Assembly (NCBI RefSeq): GCF_016862215.1
Contig: NZ_BOMN01000010.1
Location: forward strand, 62,001-126,000
Length of the DNA stretch: 64,000 nucleotides
Source of the DNA: Winogradskya humida
GTDB lineage: Bacteria > Actinomycetota > Actinomycetes > Mycobacteriales > Micromonosporaceae
Direction of reading: 5' to 3'
Part shown: positions 24,296-35,997 of the stretch, one piece after another
Position numbering within the stretch: the stretch's first letter is position 1
Layout: each line of letters starts with the position of its first letter
The notes under the pieces: model-generated
The model's input: the letters and a program-made list of their open reading frames with translations, nothing else
The model's database searches: none
What the model was told of the DNA's origin: nothing
Translations under genes and position numbers: made by a program

Positions 24296-24982
24296 ATGAA
24301 CGGCACCCGCAGCGAGCTGCTCGGCCATCTGACCAGGGCTGTCGAGGGCGTCACGGTCCCGCACCCGGTGCGCGTGGCCATCGACGGAGCACCCGCCGTG
24401 GGCAAGACCACGCTGGCCGACGAGCTCGCCGCCATCCTGCGCGCGCGGGGCCGCGAGGTCATCCGCGCCTGCGTCGACGACTTCCTGCGTCCGCAATCGG
24501 AACGCTACCGGCGCGGCAAATTCTCGGCCGAGGCCAACTATCACGACAGTTTCGACTTCGACGCGCTGTTCAGGGTGCTGCTCGATCCGCTGGGGCCGGG
24601 TGGCGACCGCAAGGTCCAGCAGGCAGTCCGGGACCGCCTCACGGACGCCGAGCTGACCCCGCCGGTCATCGCCGCCTCCGCCGACGCCGTGCTGCTCTTC
24701 GACGGCGTGTTCCTCATGCGCCCCGAGCTGGTCGACCGGTGGGACCTGCTCATCCTCGTGACCGCGTCGTTCGAGGAGACGCTTTCACGCGCCCGGATCC
24801 GGGACCGGACGGTGTACGGCTCCGTCACCGAGGTCGAGCAGCGGTTCCGCGAGCGCTACGGTCCTTCGCAGGAGCTGTATCGGGCGACGGTCCACCCGGC
24901 CGGCCACGCCGACATCGTCGTGCACAACGACGACCCGCAGCGGCCGGCCTGGGACGGTCAGGACGCCCCGGCGAGCTCGTAG
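24296..24982 (+). CDS. P-loop kinase, uridine kinase-like (paralogue)
   Basis: A 228-residue P-loop kinase related to the protein at 4484-5071. Walker A is AIDGAPAVGKTT, and the substrate Asp lies in CVDDFLRP; the shared segment DPLGPGGDRK is present, then LLFDGVFLMRPEL. Relatives are often labelled uridine kinase; the acceptor is unproven. The ATG follows TAAACT (24283-24288) by seven nt, so the transcript is probably leaderless. The end overlaps the convergent DUF3224 gene by 25 bp. Confidence 0.8.
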   Translation: MNGTRSELLGHLTRAVEGVTVPHPVRVAIDGAPAVGKTTLADELAAILRARGREVIRACVDDFLRPQSERYRRGKFSAEANYHDSFDFDALFRVLLDPLGPGGDRKVQQAVRDRLTDAELTPPVIAASADAVLLFDGVFLMRPELVDRWDLLILVTASFEETLSRARIRDRTVYGSVTEVEQRFRERYGPSQELYRATVHPAGHADIVVHNDDPQRPAWDGQDAPASS

Positions 24983-25350
24983 TCGAAGACGTACGTGTGG
25001 TCGCCACCGGTGTTGTCGATCTGGAACGTGCCACTGAGCCCGAGCAGTTCGTCGGTGCCCGAGTCCGGCACGACCTGGACGACGAGCGTGCCCGACCCGC
25101 GGTCCATCAGGCCGGAGTGCTGCAGGACGAAGCTGCCCCGCCGCCCGTGCAGCGTCCCGGTGATCCGGTCGATCGCGACGTACCCCGCGGAGCCGTCGAC
25201 CGGTGTGCCGACCGAGAGCATCTGGGCGTGGCCCGTTCCGGTCAGGTCGCCTGCGATGGTCTTCTCGACGAGCATCCGGCCGAGCACCGGGTCGCCGGAG
25301 TCGAGCGGCTCGAACGTGGTGGTGAACGTGCCGGTGGCGCGCTGGCCCAT
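24958..25350 (-). CDS. DUF3224-family protein
   Basis: A 130-residue protein of all-beta character: ATGTFTTTFEPLDSGDP, GAGYV-type strands, then GRRGSFVLQHSGLMDRGSGT and LVVQVVPDSGTDELLGLSGT. These match the DUF3224 (allene oxide cyclase barrel-like) family of unknown role. It is the third gene of a likely operon with the TetR regulator 21 nt upstream and a membrane protein. Confidence 0.75.
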   Translation of the reverse strand: MGQRATGTFTTTFEPLDSGDPVLGRMLVEKTIAGDLTGTGHAQMLSVGTPVDGSAGYVAIDRITGTLHGRRGSFVLQHSGLMDRGSGTLVVQVVPDSGTDELLGLSGTFQIDNTGGDHTYVFDYELAGAS

Positions 25351-25371
25351 GTGGAACTCCCCGTGAAGCGT

Positions 25372-25920
25372 TCAGAAAAGCAGGTCGAGCTGGGCGTCGA
25401 GGGCCGTCAGCGCCTGTTCGGCGGTGTACTGGCCACCCAGAACGTACATGCCGAGGCCTTCCATGAGGGCCAGCACGCCGACGGCAGCGTCCGGGTCCGG
25501 CAGCAGGCTCGCGATGAAACCGAGCATCTGCGCGGTGTCGTCGCTCTTCACACCAGCAGGCCGCACCGCTGTGTACGCGAGGAATGCCAGCGCCACCAGC
25601 CCGTCAGCGCGGGACTGCTCGTCGAGGGGCAGGATCGTGACGAGCAGCGTCCGCAGCATCACGCGCGGCTGCGGGTCGGGGCCCAGCGCGGACAGCGCGG
25701 CCGTGACCCGGGTCTGGTTGCGGTCGCGCACGACGTCCAGCGCGAAGACCATCATCTCGTCCTTGGTACGGAAGTAGTGCTGCACCATCCCCACCGAAAC
25801 CCCGGCCGCGGCGGCAACGTGCCGGACGCTGACGGCCTCCAGCCCCTGCGCCGCGGCGACCCGCATGAGCGCGTCGGCGATGAGCGTGCGCCGTTCCCGG
25901 ACGTCGACCTGCTTAGGCAT
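25372..25920 (-). CDS. TetR-family transcriptional regulator
   Basis: A 182-residue TetR regulator. The helix-turn-helix reads VSVRHVAAAAGVSVGMVQHY, followed by FRTKDEMM. The C-terminal domain is the TetR_C_6-like type. The ATG start overlaps the end of the upstream membrane-protein gene by eight nt, so they are co-transcribed. A perfect 14-bp palindrome upstream of the first gene of the operon is the likely binding site. Confidence 0.88.
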   Translation of the reverse strand: MPKQVDVRERRTLIADALMRVAAAQGLEAVSVRHVAAAAGVSVGMVQHYFRTKDEMMVFALDVVRDRNQTRVTAALSALGPDPQPRVMLRTLLVTILPLDEQSRADGLVALAFLAYTAVRPAGVKSDDTAQMLGFIASLLPDPDAAVGVLALMEGLGMYVLGGQYTAEQALTALDAQLDLLF

Positions 25921-26509
25921 ACGACCTGGCCTCCTTACGCATTCCATCGGCGTCGTCGGCATAGACGCGCACCTCGTCGACCGGTTCCGTGCGGCCCTTG
26001 GGCACCTCGAAGGACATCGGCGCGCAGAGCCGGATGTCGATGCTGGTCTGGCTGCCGACCACGACGTGCAGCACACGCCGCCCGTCCTCCTCTTCGACCT
26101 GCACCGACCTGGAGCTCGGCATGGAACGGTAGCGCTTGCTCACGCACTCGACGTTTTCCCACGGCACGGTGAAGTCAAGACCCGATCCCATGCGTACGCG
26201 AATGCCCGCGCGACCCACCACATGCGGATTCTGACTGAGCCCCGCCGCGAACCCGATCATCCACAGCACCCCCCACACACTCAGCACCAGCATGATCCAC
26301 CGAGCCGGCTCCCACGGCACCACCTTGCGCACGATCAGGTCGAAGATCGGCGTCTCCACCACCGACAGCCCGATGAACACCCCAAGGATCGGCTTCACCA
26401 CCCCCAGATACCCGAACGCCGTGTCCCCCTCAGCAAGCACGAGCGGCCTGCGCCGCAGCCAGCGGTAGAGGCTGCGCCACATGAGGCCCTCGGTCCGGAG
26501 CAGTCCCAT
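25913..26509 (-). CDS. Small membrane protein with a cytosolic beta-rich domain
   Basis: A 198-residue protein with two membrane segments (GVVKPILGVFIGLSVVE and WIMLVLSVWGVLWMIGFAAG) followed by a beta-rich region (RVRMGSGLDFTVPWENVECV) that resembles bacterial PH-like domains. No known family is claimed. The ATG at 26509 is chosen because a perfect palindrome lies nine bp upstream; the open frame continues upstream but would place the operator inside the gene. It heads an operon with TetR and DUF3224 genes. Confidence 0.7.
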   Translation of the reverse strand: MGLLRTEGLMWRSLYRWLRRRPLVLAEGDTAFGYLGVVKPILGVFIGLSVVETPIFDLIVRKVVPWEPARWIMLVLSVWGVLWMIGFAAGLSQNPHVVGRAGIRVRMGSGLDFTVPWENVECVSKRYRSMPSSRSVQVEEEDGRRVLHVVVGSQTSIDIRLCAPMSFEVPKGRTEPVDEVRVYADDADGMRKEARSYA

Positions 26510-26517
26510 CGCTTTAA

Positions 26518-26531
26518 AATACGATCGTATT
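26518..26531. promoter_or_regulatory. Perfect palindrome AATACGATCGTATT, TetR operator candidate
   Basis: A 14-bp perfect palindrome lies nine bp before the start of the membrane-protein/TetR/DUF3224 operon. It contains the -10-like hexamer TACGAT on the minus strand. It is strikingly A/T-rich for this genome. Confidence 0.65.
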
Positions 26532-26589
26532 GCAAAACCCGCAACGGTAGCCCCCTGCGAAGTTGGCACACCGCCTGGATAGTCATAGC

Positions 26590-26613
26590 GCAAGATGACT
26601 ACTAACATCTTGC
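26590..26613. promoter_or_regulatory. Inverted repeat upstream of the Panacea/PIN module
   Basis: GCAAGATG and CATCTTGC are perfect 8-bp arms around ACTACTAA. The repeat lies about 100 bp upstream of the antitoxin start, where autoregulation of a toxin-antitoxin operon would be expected. Confidence 0.5.
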
Positions 26614-26711
26614 CTAGTGAGTACGGCGCCGCCGATCGTCGGCAGCCCTGTCTAACTGGGGAGTATGGGATGCTCGTTGAGCTCGTTCGTCCAGCCGTAA
26701 GAGGTGATCAC

Positions 26712-27377
26712 ATGCCGAAGGCCAACGACGTGGCCGCGGTGATCAGCTCCCGATTGGGCCGCCCCTGGCTCGACGCGATGACCCTGCAGAAGTTCCTGTA
26801 CTACGTGCAGGCCTGGCACCTGGCCATCAAGGGCAAGCCGCTCTTCGAGGGACACTTCGAGGCCTGGCCCGAGGGCCCGGTCCTCCCCGAGGTCCTCCAC
26901 GCCCGCCAGCCCCGAGTGGCCCGCCGCCCAGTCCGCCGCGAAGCCGCCCAGATCGACCTCGACGACGAAATCGTCAGCCTCATCGAGCTGGTGATCCGCA
27001 CCTACGGCTCCCTCGGTGACGACGAACTGACCGCCCTCACCCGGGTCGAGATGCCCTGGCGCGAAGCCCGCGGCAACCTCCCCGAGTACGCCCGGAGCAC
27101 CGCTCTGATCAGCGAAGAATCGATGGCCGATTTCTTCCGCAAGCACCGCAAAATCCAGGGCCATACGGCAGACGAAATGAGGGTAGTCGGGATTTACGCT
27201 CAGGCTTCCTACAACCCGGAGCCCGTGGATGTCGACGCTATCCTCGCATCACTCGGCCCTGAGTTCGATGACCCGGGTGACGACCGGTGGCCCAGCGCCA
27301 ACCTCGATTTCAACGGCGACTTATACAGTCCAGAAGACAGAGAAGAGGACCGTCGCCCGACTGATGCCGGAGCCTGA
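26712..27377 (+). CDS. Panacea (SocA-like) antitoxin-domain protein
   Basis: A 221-residue protein with a Panacea/DUF4065 domain: MTLQKFLYYVQAWHLAIKGK, then PLFEGHFEAWPEGPVLPEV is the family hallmark, with SADFF- and ELT-type helices after it. Panacea domains neutralise many unrelated toxins and are found next to them. The ATG follows GAGGTG at five nt; a longer open frame from 26595 lacks a ribosome site. The stop is three nt before the TTG start of a PIN-like gene, so the pair forms a tight operon. Confidence 0.85.
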   Translation: MPKANDVAAVISSRLGRPWLDAMTLQKFLYYVQAWHLAIKGKPLFEGHFEAWPEGPVLPEVLHARQPRVARRPVRREAAQIDLDDEIVSLIELVIRTYGSLGDDELTALTRVEMPWREARGNLPEYARSTALISEESMADFFRKHRKIQGHTADEMRVVGIYAQASYNPEPVDVDAILASLGPEFDDPGDDRWPSANLDFNGDLYSPEDREEDRRPTDAGA

Positions 27378-27380
27378 CCG

Positions 27381-28030
27381 TTGAATACTTACGGTGAGAA
27401 TATCCGGAATGTGATTGTGTTCGACTGCAACATCTACCTCGATGCGGCACGGCTTTTCGACGAGCCCTTTGCCTGGAGCAAAGTCCAAGCTGTTCTAGCG
27501 GACCTCGCGCATGGAAAATTTCCTCATCCGCGCAATCCCGCCCTCGACTCCCTGCAAGCCATTGACTATGCGCGTTTTGGAAATTTCGGCGCCAACGAAC
27601 TCGAGGTCTGGACCTCCACTCACATCGACAAGACCGTTCGTAGCATGGCAGCACAAGCCGCGATCCCCGACCAACCCGGCGACTTTTCCGGCCTCGGATG
27701 GAGCAGCCCAGCGGCGGAGGGAATCGTCCACAACCTCATTCATGAACTGGTCTTCGAATCTGGTGGTGGAATCGTTGAAGGGTACCGTCCCGACGGAAAC
27801 CCACCGCTCGACCATGAGGACGGAATGATCTACGGGGCGTGTCGGGTTCTGGCCGGCGACGACCCGTTGGCAAACGTTTATTGCGTCACGCGCGATCGCG
27901 GATTCCTAGCAGCCTACGAGAAGGGCATGCTAGATGGTCATAGCCGCGTAATGACGCCTGGAAAGTTTACGGAGTCAGGCATGAAGGCATTGAGGATAAA
28001 TGCGCTCAAAAGGATTCCCAAGCCGCGCGG

Positions 28031-28034
<4 letters not shown>
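27381..28034 (+). CDS. PIN-like domain protein, probable toxin
   Basis: A 217-residue protein with a PIN-type nuclease layout: VIVFDCNIYLDAARLF carries Asp15 and Asp21 on the first strand, LDHEDGMIYGACRVL gives the middle acidic group, and YCVTRDRGFL the last Asp. It would cleave RNA. The TTG start has GGAG (27369-27372) eight nt upstream; a GTG at 27411 is an alternative. Codon use is richer in A and T than its neighbours, suggesting transfer. Directly downstream of a Panacea antitoxin, it is best read as a toxin. Its end overlaps the threonine aldolase gene by four bp. Confidence 0.75.
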
Positions 28035-30554
<2,520 letters not shown>

Positions 30555-30559
30555 TCAGA

Positions 30560-32047
<1,488 letters not shown>

Positions 32048-32093
32048 GCAGGCTCCTCAACGGGGGAAAGAGGACCAATACAGGGGGGGATAG

Positions 32094-32110
32094 TTAGGAA
32101 ACTTTCCAAA
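32094..32110. promoter_or_regulatory. Palindrome upstream of the chitinase gene
   Basis: TTAGGAAACTTTCCAAA is a 17-bp inverted repeat with one mismatched pair, 47 bp before the chitinase start. Similar GGAAA-N-TTTCC sites upstream of secreted hydrolase genes in actinomycetes are familiar to me, but I cannot confirm the regulator. Confidence 0.55.
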
Positions 32111-32245
32111 GGGAAGTTGTGGAGACCGTAGTCACATCAATGAAGGTGAGTCAAGAAAGTCACGCCGGTTTACCCAGGGTTGTAACTTGTCCAGAGTCGG
32201 CGCCACGGCGTGCACTCAACTACGCACAGCGCGTAGTCTGCCGTC

Positions 32246-32716
32246 ATGACCATCTACGACGTCGACATCGACACCCTTACCGGCGGTTCCGCCGACCTGG
32301 CGCGCTACCGCGACAACGTCGTCCTGGTGGTCAATGTGGCCTCCAAATGTGGCCTGACCCCCCAGTACGAAGGCCTGGAAGCGCTCTACGGCAAGTACGC
32401 CGACCGCGGCCTCGTCGTCCTCGGTGTCCCGTGCAACCAGTTCGCCGGTCAGGAACCGGGAACGGCCGCCGAGATCGAGGAGTTCTGCCAGGTCAACTAT
32501 GGCGTCACTTTCCCCATCACGGCGAAGGCCGACGTCAACGGTCCCGGACGGCACCCGCTCTACCGTGAACTCATCGGCGACGGCGAGGACATCCAGTGGA
32601 ACTTCGAGAAGTTCATCGTCGCGCCGGGCGGCGCCGTGCAGGCACGGTTCAGCCCCCGGACCGAGCCGCAGGACGAACAGGTCGTCGCCACCATCGAGAA
32701 GCTGCTGCCACGCTGA
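32246..32716 (+). CDS. Glutathione peroxidase-family thiol peroxidase
   Basis: A 156-residue peroxidase. The catalytic tetrad is visible: Cys in VNVASKCGLTPQY (near residue 35), Gln in CNQFAGQEPG, and Trp and Asn in WNFEKFIV. In actinobacteria such enzymes use thioredoxin rather than glutathione. The ATG is exactly six nt after TAGTCT (32234-32239), so the transcript is probably leaderless. It is divergent from the chitinase gene. Confidence 0.93.
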   Translation: MTIYDVDIDTLTGGSADLARYRDNVVLVVNVASKCGLTPQYEGLEALYGKYADRGLVVLGVPCNQFAGQEPGTAAEIEEFCQVNYGVTFPITAKADVNGPGRHPLYRELIGDGEDIQWNFEKFIVAPGGAVQARFSPRTEPQDEQVVATIEKLLPR

Positions 32717-32726
32717 GCCGACGGCG

Positions 32727-33404
32727 ATGAGCATCCATGTGATCGGCGTCGACGCGTACGCCCTCGGCTGGGTGGGCGTCGAGCTGCGCGACGGGCAGTT
32801 CGGGCGGGCGATGCTCGCGTCCACCCTCTACGAGATCGTCGCCGGCAGCTCCGGCGCCGCCGTCATCGGCGTCGACATCCCACTCGGCATGCTCCCCGAC
32901 CGCTGGCGGGCCGCCGACTCCCTCGCCGCCGATCAGCTCGGCCCGCGGCGCAGCAGCGTCTTCCGGGTGCCGCCCCGCGCGGTCTGGCAGGAGGCCGACT
33001 TCACCGCGGCCAACCGGGTCTGCCGCGAACTCACCGGCGCCGGCCTCAGCCGCCAGTCCTGGGCGCTGCGCCCGAAACTCCTCGAGGCCAACGCCATCTG
33101 GGAACGCCACCCCGGCCTGCTCTTCGAGGCCCACCCCGAGGTGTCGTTCCGGGAGATGTCCGGCGAGCCCCTCGCGTACGCGAAAAAGACCTGGACCGGC
33201 CAGGCCCGCCGCCGCGAACTCCTCGCCAAGCACGGCATCGTCCTGCCCGACCACCTCGGCCCCGCCGGCCAGGCCCCACCCGACGACATCCTCGACGCCG
33301 CAGCGGTCGCCTGGAGCGCCCACCGCATGGCCACGGGCACCGCCCACAGCCACCCCAGCCCCCCGGAGGAGAACGAGGGCGCCGCCATCGCCATCTGGTA
33401 CTAA
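32727..33404 (+). CDS. DUF429-family predicted RNase H-like nuclease
   Basis: A 225-residue protein of the DUF429 family. Acidic RNase H-like positions occur in VIGVDAYALGWVGVEL and VIGVDIPLGML; FRVPPRAVWQ and EAHPEVSFREM are family-typical, and PPDDILDAAAVAWSA ends the core. A nuclease role is predicted only from fold. The ATG at 32727 follows the peroxidase stop by ten nt, so it is the second gene of that operon. Confidence 0.8.
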   Translation: MSIHVIGVDAYALGWVGVELRDGQFGRAMLASTLYEIVAGSSGAAVIGVDIPLGMLPDRWRAADSLAADQLGPRRSSVFRVPPRAVWQEADFTAANRVCRELTGAGLSRQSWALRPKLLEANAIWERHPGLLFEAHPEVSFREMSGEPLAYAKKTWTGQARRRELLAKHGIVLPDHLGPAGQAPPDDILDAAAVAWSAHRMATGTAHSHPSPPEENEGAAIAIWY

Positions 33405-33448
33405 CTGAGCCTGTCCGCGGCGAAAGCTGAGCCTGTCCGCGGCGAAAG
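33405..33448. repeat. 22-bp tandem duplication right after a stop codon
   Basis: CTGAGCCTGTCCGCGGCGAAAG-type unit occurs twice, exactly, at 33405-33426 and 33427-33448. It begins at the first base after the TAA of the DUF429 gene. Confidence 0.9.
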
Positions 33449-33459
33449 ACCAGGCAGAA

Positions 33460-34266
33460 TCAGGCGCTCTGGGCGGCGATCTCGCGGGCTCTGTCGCGGG
33501 CGGCTTCGAGGGCGGCGAGCAGTGCTGCTCGTACGCCGTGGTTCTCTAGCTCGCGGATCGCGGAGATGGTGGTGCCGGCCGGGCTGGTGACGGCTTCGCG
33601 GAGTTTGACCGGGTGTTCGCCGGAGTCGCGGAGCATGACCGCTGAGCCGATGGCCGTCTGCACGATCAGCTCGTGGGCGACCTGGCGGGGCAGGCCGAGC
33701 AGGATGCCCGCGTCGATCATCGCCTCGACGAGCAGGTAGAAGTACGCGGGACCCGAGCCGGACAGTGCCGTGACCGCGTCCTGTTGCGACTCGGGGACCC
33801 GGATCGTCGAGCCGAGCGGCTTGAACATCTCCTCGGCGATCGCCAGGTGCTCGCCCGTCGCGTGCGGGCCGGCGGAGATGGCGGTCATGGCCTCGTCGAC
33901 CAGTGCCGGGGTGTTCGTCATGACCCGGATCACCGGGGTGCCCTCGGGCAGCCGGGCCGCGAAGAAGCTCGTGGGCAGGCCCGCGCAGAGCGAGACGATC
34001 AGCTTGTCGGCCGGGACCTTCGCGCGGATCTCGTCGAGCAGCGTGCCGGCGTCCTGCGGCTTGACCGCGATCGCCAGGATGTCCGCCTCGTTGACCGCGG
34101 TGATGTTGTCGACCGAGCGGACGCCGTAGCGCTCCGCCAGCTCCGCGCCGCGTTCCGGGCGGCGGGCCGTCACGAGGATCTGGCCGGCCGGGCGGCCCGC
34201 GCGCAGCAGTCCGGAGACGACCAGTTCACCGATCTTGCCGGTGCCGATGACGGCGACGACGGACAT
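33460..34266 (-). CDS. proC: Pyrroline-5-carboxylate reductase
   Basis: A 268-residue enzyme that makes proline from pyrroline-5-carboxylate with NAD(P)H. The Rossmann motif is VAVIGTGKIGELVV; the C-terminal helical domain carries the family signature ALSGSGPAYFYLLVEAMIDA and LREAVTSPAGTTISAI. The ATG at 34266 has GGGAG five nt upstream; a GTG two codons earlier would sit inside that ribosome site. It lies alone between a repeat and the pfkA terminator. Confidence 0.95.
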   Translation of the reverse strand: MSVVAVIGTGKIGELVVSGLLRAGRPAGQILVTARRPERGAELAERYGVRSVDNITAVNEADILAIAVKPQDAGTLLDEIRAKVPADKLIVSLCAGLPTSFFAARLPEGTPVIRVMTNTPALVDEAMTAISAGPHATGEHLAIAEEMFKPLGSTIRVPESQQDAVTALSGSGPAYFYLLVEAMIDAGILLGLPRQVAHELIVQTAIGSAVMLRDSGEHPVKLREAVTSPAGTTISAIRELENHGVRAALLAALEAARDRAREIAAQSA

Positions 34267-34288
34267 GCGCACTCCCGGTTCTAGACAA

Positions 34289-34321
34289 ACGTCAGGGTGG
34301 GTTCATCACCCACCCTGACGT
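34289..34321 (-). terminator. Hairpin terminator after pfkA
   Basis: A perfect 14-bp stem (ACGTCAGGGTGGGT with its complement) around TCATC, followed on the minus strand by TTGTCT. It lies nine nt after the pfkA stop and before proC. Confidence 0.85.
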
Positions 34322-34329
34322 TAATCGTC

Positions 34330-35358
34330 TCAGCTGCCGAAGAAGACTTCAGCCTCTTCATAACGCTCGAGGGGTACGGTCTTGAGCTCGGCCGTTCCGT
34401 CGGCCAGCGGGACGCGCACGATGTCGGTCCCCCGCAGCGCCATCATCTTGCCGAAGTCGCCCTCGTTGACGGCGTCGATGGCCTGCAGCCCGAACCGGGT
34501 GGCCAGGACACGGTCGAACGCCGTGGGGGTGCCGCCGCGCTGGATGTGACCGAGGACGACCGTGCGGGCCTCCTTGCCGGTCTTCTCCTCGAGGGTCTCG
34601 GCGAGCCACTGGCCGATGCCGCCGAGGCGGACGTGGCCGAACGCGTCGAGCTCCTTGTTCTGGGTGACCATCTGGCCCTCCAGGGGCTCGGCACCCTCGG
34701 CGACGACCACGATCGGGGCGTACTCGACCTGGAAGCGCTTGGTGACGTACGTGGCGACCTGCTCCACGTCGAATTTACGCTCGGGCAGCAGGATGACGTT
34801 GGCGCCGCCGGCGAGCCCGGCGTGCAGCGCGATCCAGCCGGCGTGGCGGCCCATGACCTCGACGACCAGGGTGCGGTGGTGCGACTCGGCGGTGGTGTGC
34901 AGCCGGTCGATGGCCTCCATCGCGATGTTGACCGCGGTGTCGAAGCCGAATGTGTAGTCGGTGGCGTTGAGATCGTTGTCGATCGTCTTCGGCACGCCGA
35001 CGACCTTCACGCCGAGATCGGTGAGCTGGGTGGCGACGCCGAGGGTGTCCTCGCCGCCGATCGCGACCAGCGCGTCGACGCCCTGCTCGGCGAGGTTCGC
35101 CTTGATCCGCTCGACACCACCGTCGATCTTGAACGGGTTGGTGCGGGACGAGCCGAGGATGGTGCCGCCCCGCGGCAGGATCCCCCGGACCTCGGCGATA
35201 CCGAGCGGCTTCGTCAGACCCTCCAGGGGGCCCTTCCAGCCGTCGCGGAACCCGACGAACTCGTGTCCGTAGGTGGCTACGCCCTTGCGGACCACCGCCC
35301 GGATCACCGCGTTCAGTCCGGGGCAGTCGCCGCCGCCGGTGAGCACGCCGATACGCAT
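34330..35358 (-). CDS. pfkA: 6-phosphofructokinase, probably pyrophosphate-dependent
   Basis: A 342-residue phosphofructokinase with GVLTGGGDCPGLNAVIR, catalytic PKTIDNDL, MGRHAGW and GHIQRGGTPTAFDR. At the two positions that separate phosphoryl donors, this protein has Asp in GGEDT (E. coli Gly104) and Lys in PKTIDND (E. coli Gly124). Asp/Lys is the signature of pyrophosphate-using enzymes, such as that of Amycolatopsis methanolica, whereas ATP enzymes have Gly104. The ATG follows GGGAGGA. A strong terminator follows. Confidence 0.95.
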   Translation of the reverse strand: MRIGVLTGGGDCPGLNAVIRAVVRKGVATYGHEFVGFRDGWKGPLEGLTKPLGIAEVRGILPRGGTILGSSRTNPFKIDGGVERIKANLAEQGVDALVAIGGEDTLGVATQLTDLGVKVVGVPKTIDNDLNATDYTFGFDTAVNIAMEAIDRLHTTAESHHRTLVVEVMGRHAGWIALHAGLAGGANVILLPERKFDVEQVATYVTKRFQVEYAPIVVVAEGAEPLEGQMVTQNKELDAFGHVRLGGIGQWLAETLEEKTGKEARTVVLGHIQRGGTPTAFDRVLATRFGLQAIDAVNEGDFGKMMALRGTDIVRVPLADGTAELKTVPLERYEEAEVFFGS

Positions 35359-35431
35359 ATTTGCTCGTCCTCCCTGTCGGGTTTCGCTGCGCACTGTAGT
35401 CGTCCCACAGCGGACGGACCAGCTCGCCTCG

Positions 35432-35935
35432 CTACAACACGACGGTTTCGTTCTCCCCCGCGTCCGGCGTCTTTCCCGTTACAGCGGCCTTCACGGCCCC
35501 GAGCAGCGTGACCACCTTGGAGCTGCGCGCGGCCTCCCAGTACTCGGCCGTCTCGGCGTTCACCTTGACCAGGGTGAGGGTGGGCGTCTCTAGCCCCTCC
35601 GGGAACCACGCCTTGAGCATCGGGTTCCACAGCTGCTCCGCCTTGGCCCGGTCGTCGACCTGCACGGCGGTGCCGGAAACCGAGGTCCATGAGTGCTGCT
35701 TGTCATCGCTGAACGAGACGTTCACCTGCGGGTTGACCTTGATCTGGGCGACCAGGTCGGCGTCGGAGTAGGTGAAGAACCAGAGGTCGCCGTCGAACTC
35801 GACCTCCTGCAGCCCCATCGGGCGGCTCACGTGCCGGCCGTCCACCGTCATCGTGGTCAGCATCCCGATCCGCGCGGCCTTGACCAGCTCCTTGAGCGTC
35901 TCGCGCTTCTCCTGCTCGGTCTTCTGCTCAGCCAT
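35432..35935 (-). CDS. Pyridoxamine 5'-phosphate oxidase-like flavin-binding protein
   Basis: A 167-residue split-barrel protein of the general stress protein 26 group: LVKAARIGMLTTMTVDGRHV, then DGDLWFFTYSDADLVAQIKV and VNVSFSDDKQHSWTSVSGTA. Such proteins bind FMN or related flavins. The true substrate is unknown. The ATG follows AAGGAA at six nt. It stands downstream of the Crp gene on the same strand, with a 62-bp gap. Confidence 0.85.
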   Translation of the reverse strand: MAEQKTEQEKRETLKELVKAARIGMLTTMTVDGRHVSRPMGLQEVEFDGDLWFFTYSDADLVAQIKVNPQVNVSFSDDKQHSWTSVSGTAVQVDDRAKAEQLWNPMLKAWFPEGLETPTLTLVKVNAETAEYWEAARSSKVVTLLGAVKAAVTGKTPDAGENETVVL

Positions 35936-35997
35936 GGCAGTTCCTTTCGTCGGTGGTTCCCCTTCGACTTCCCGGGAAACCACCGACGAAACAGCCT

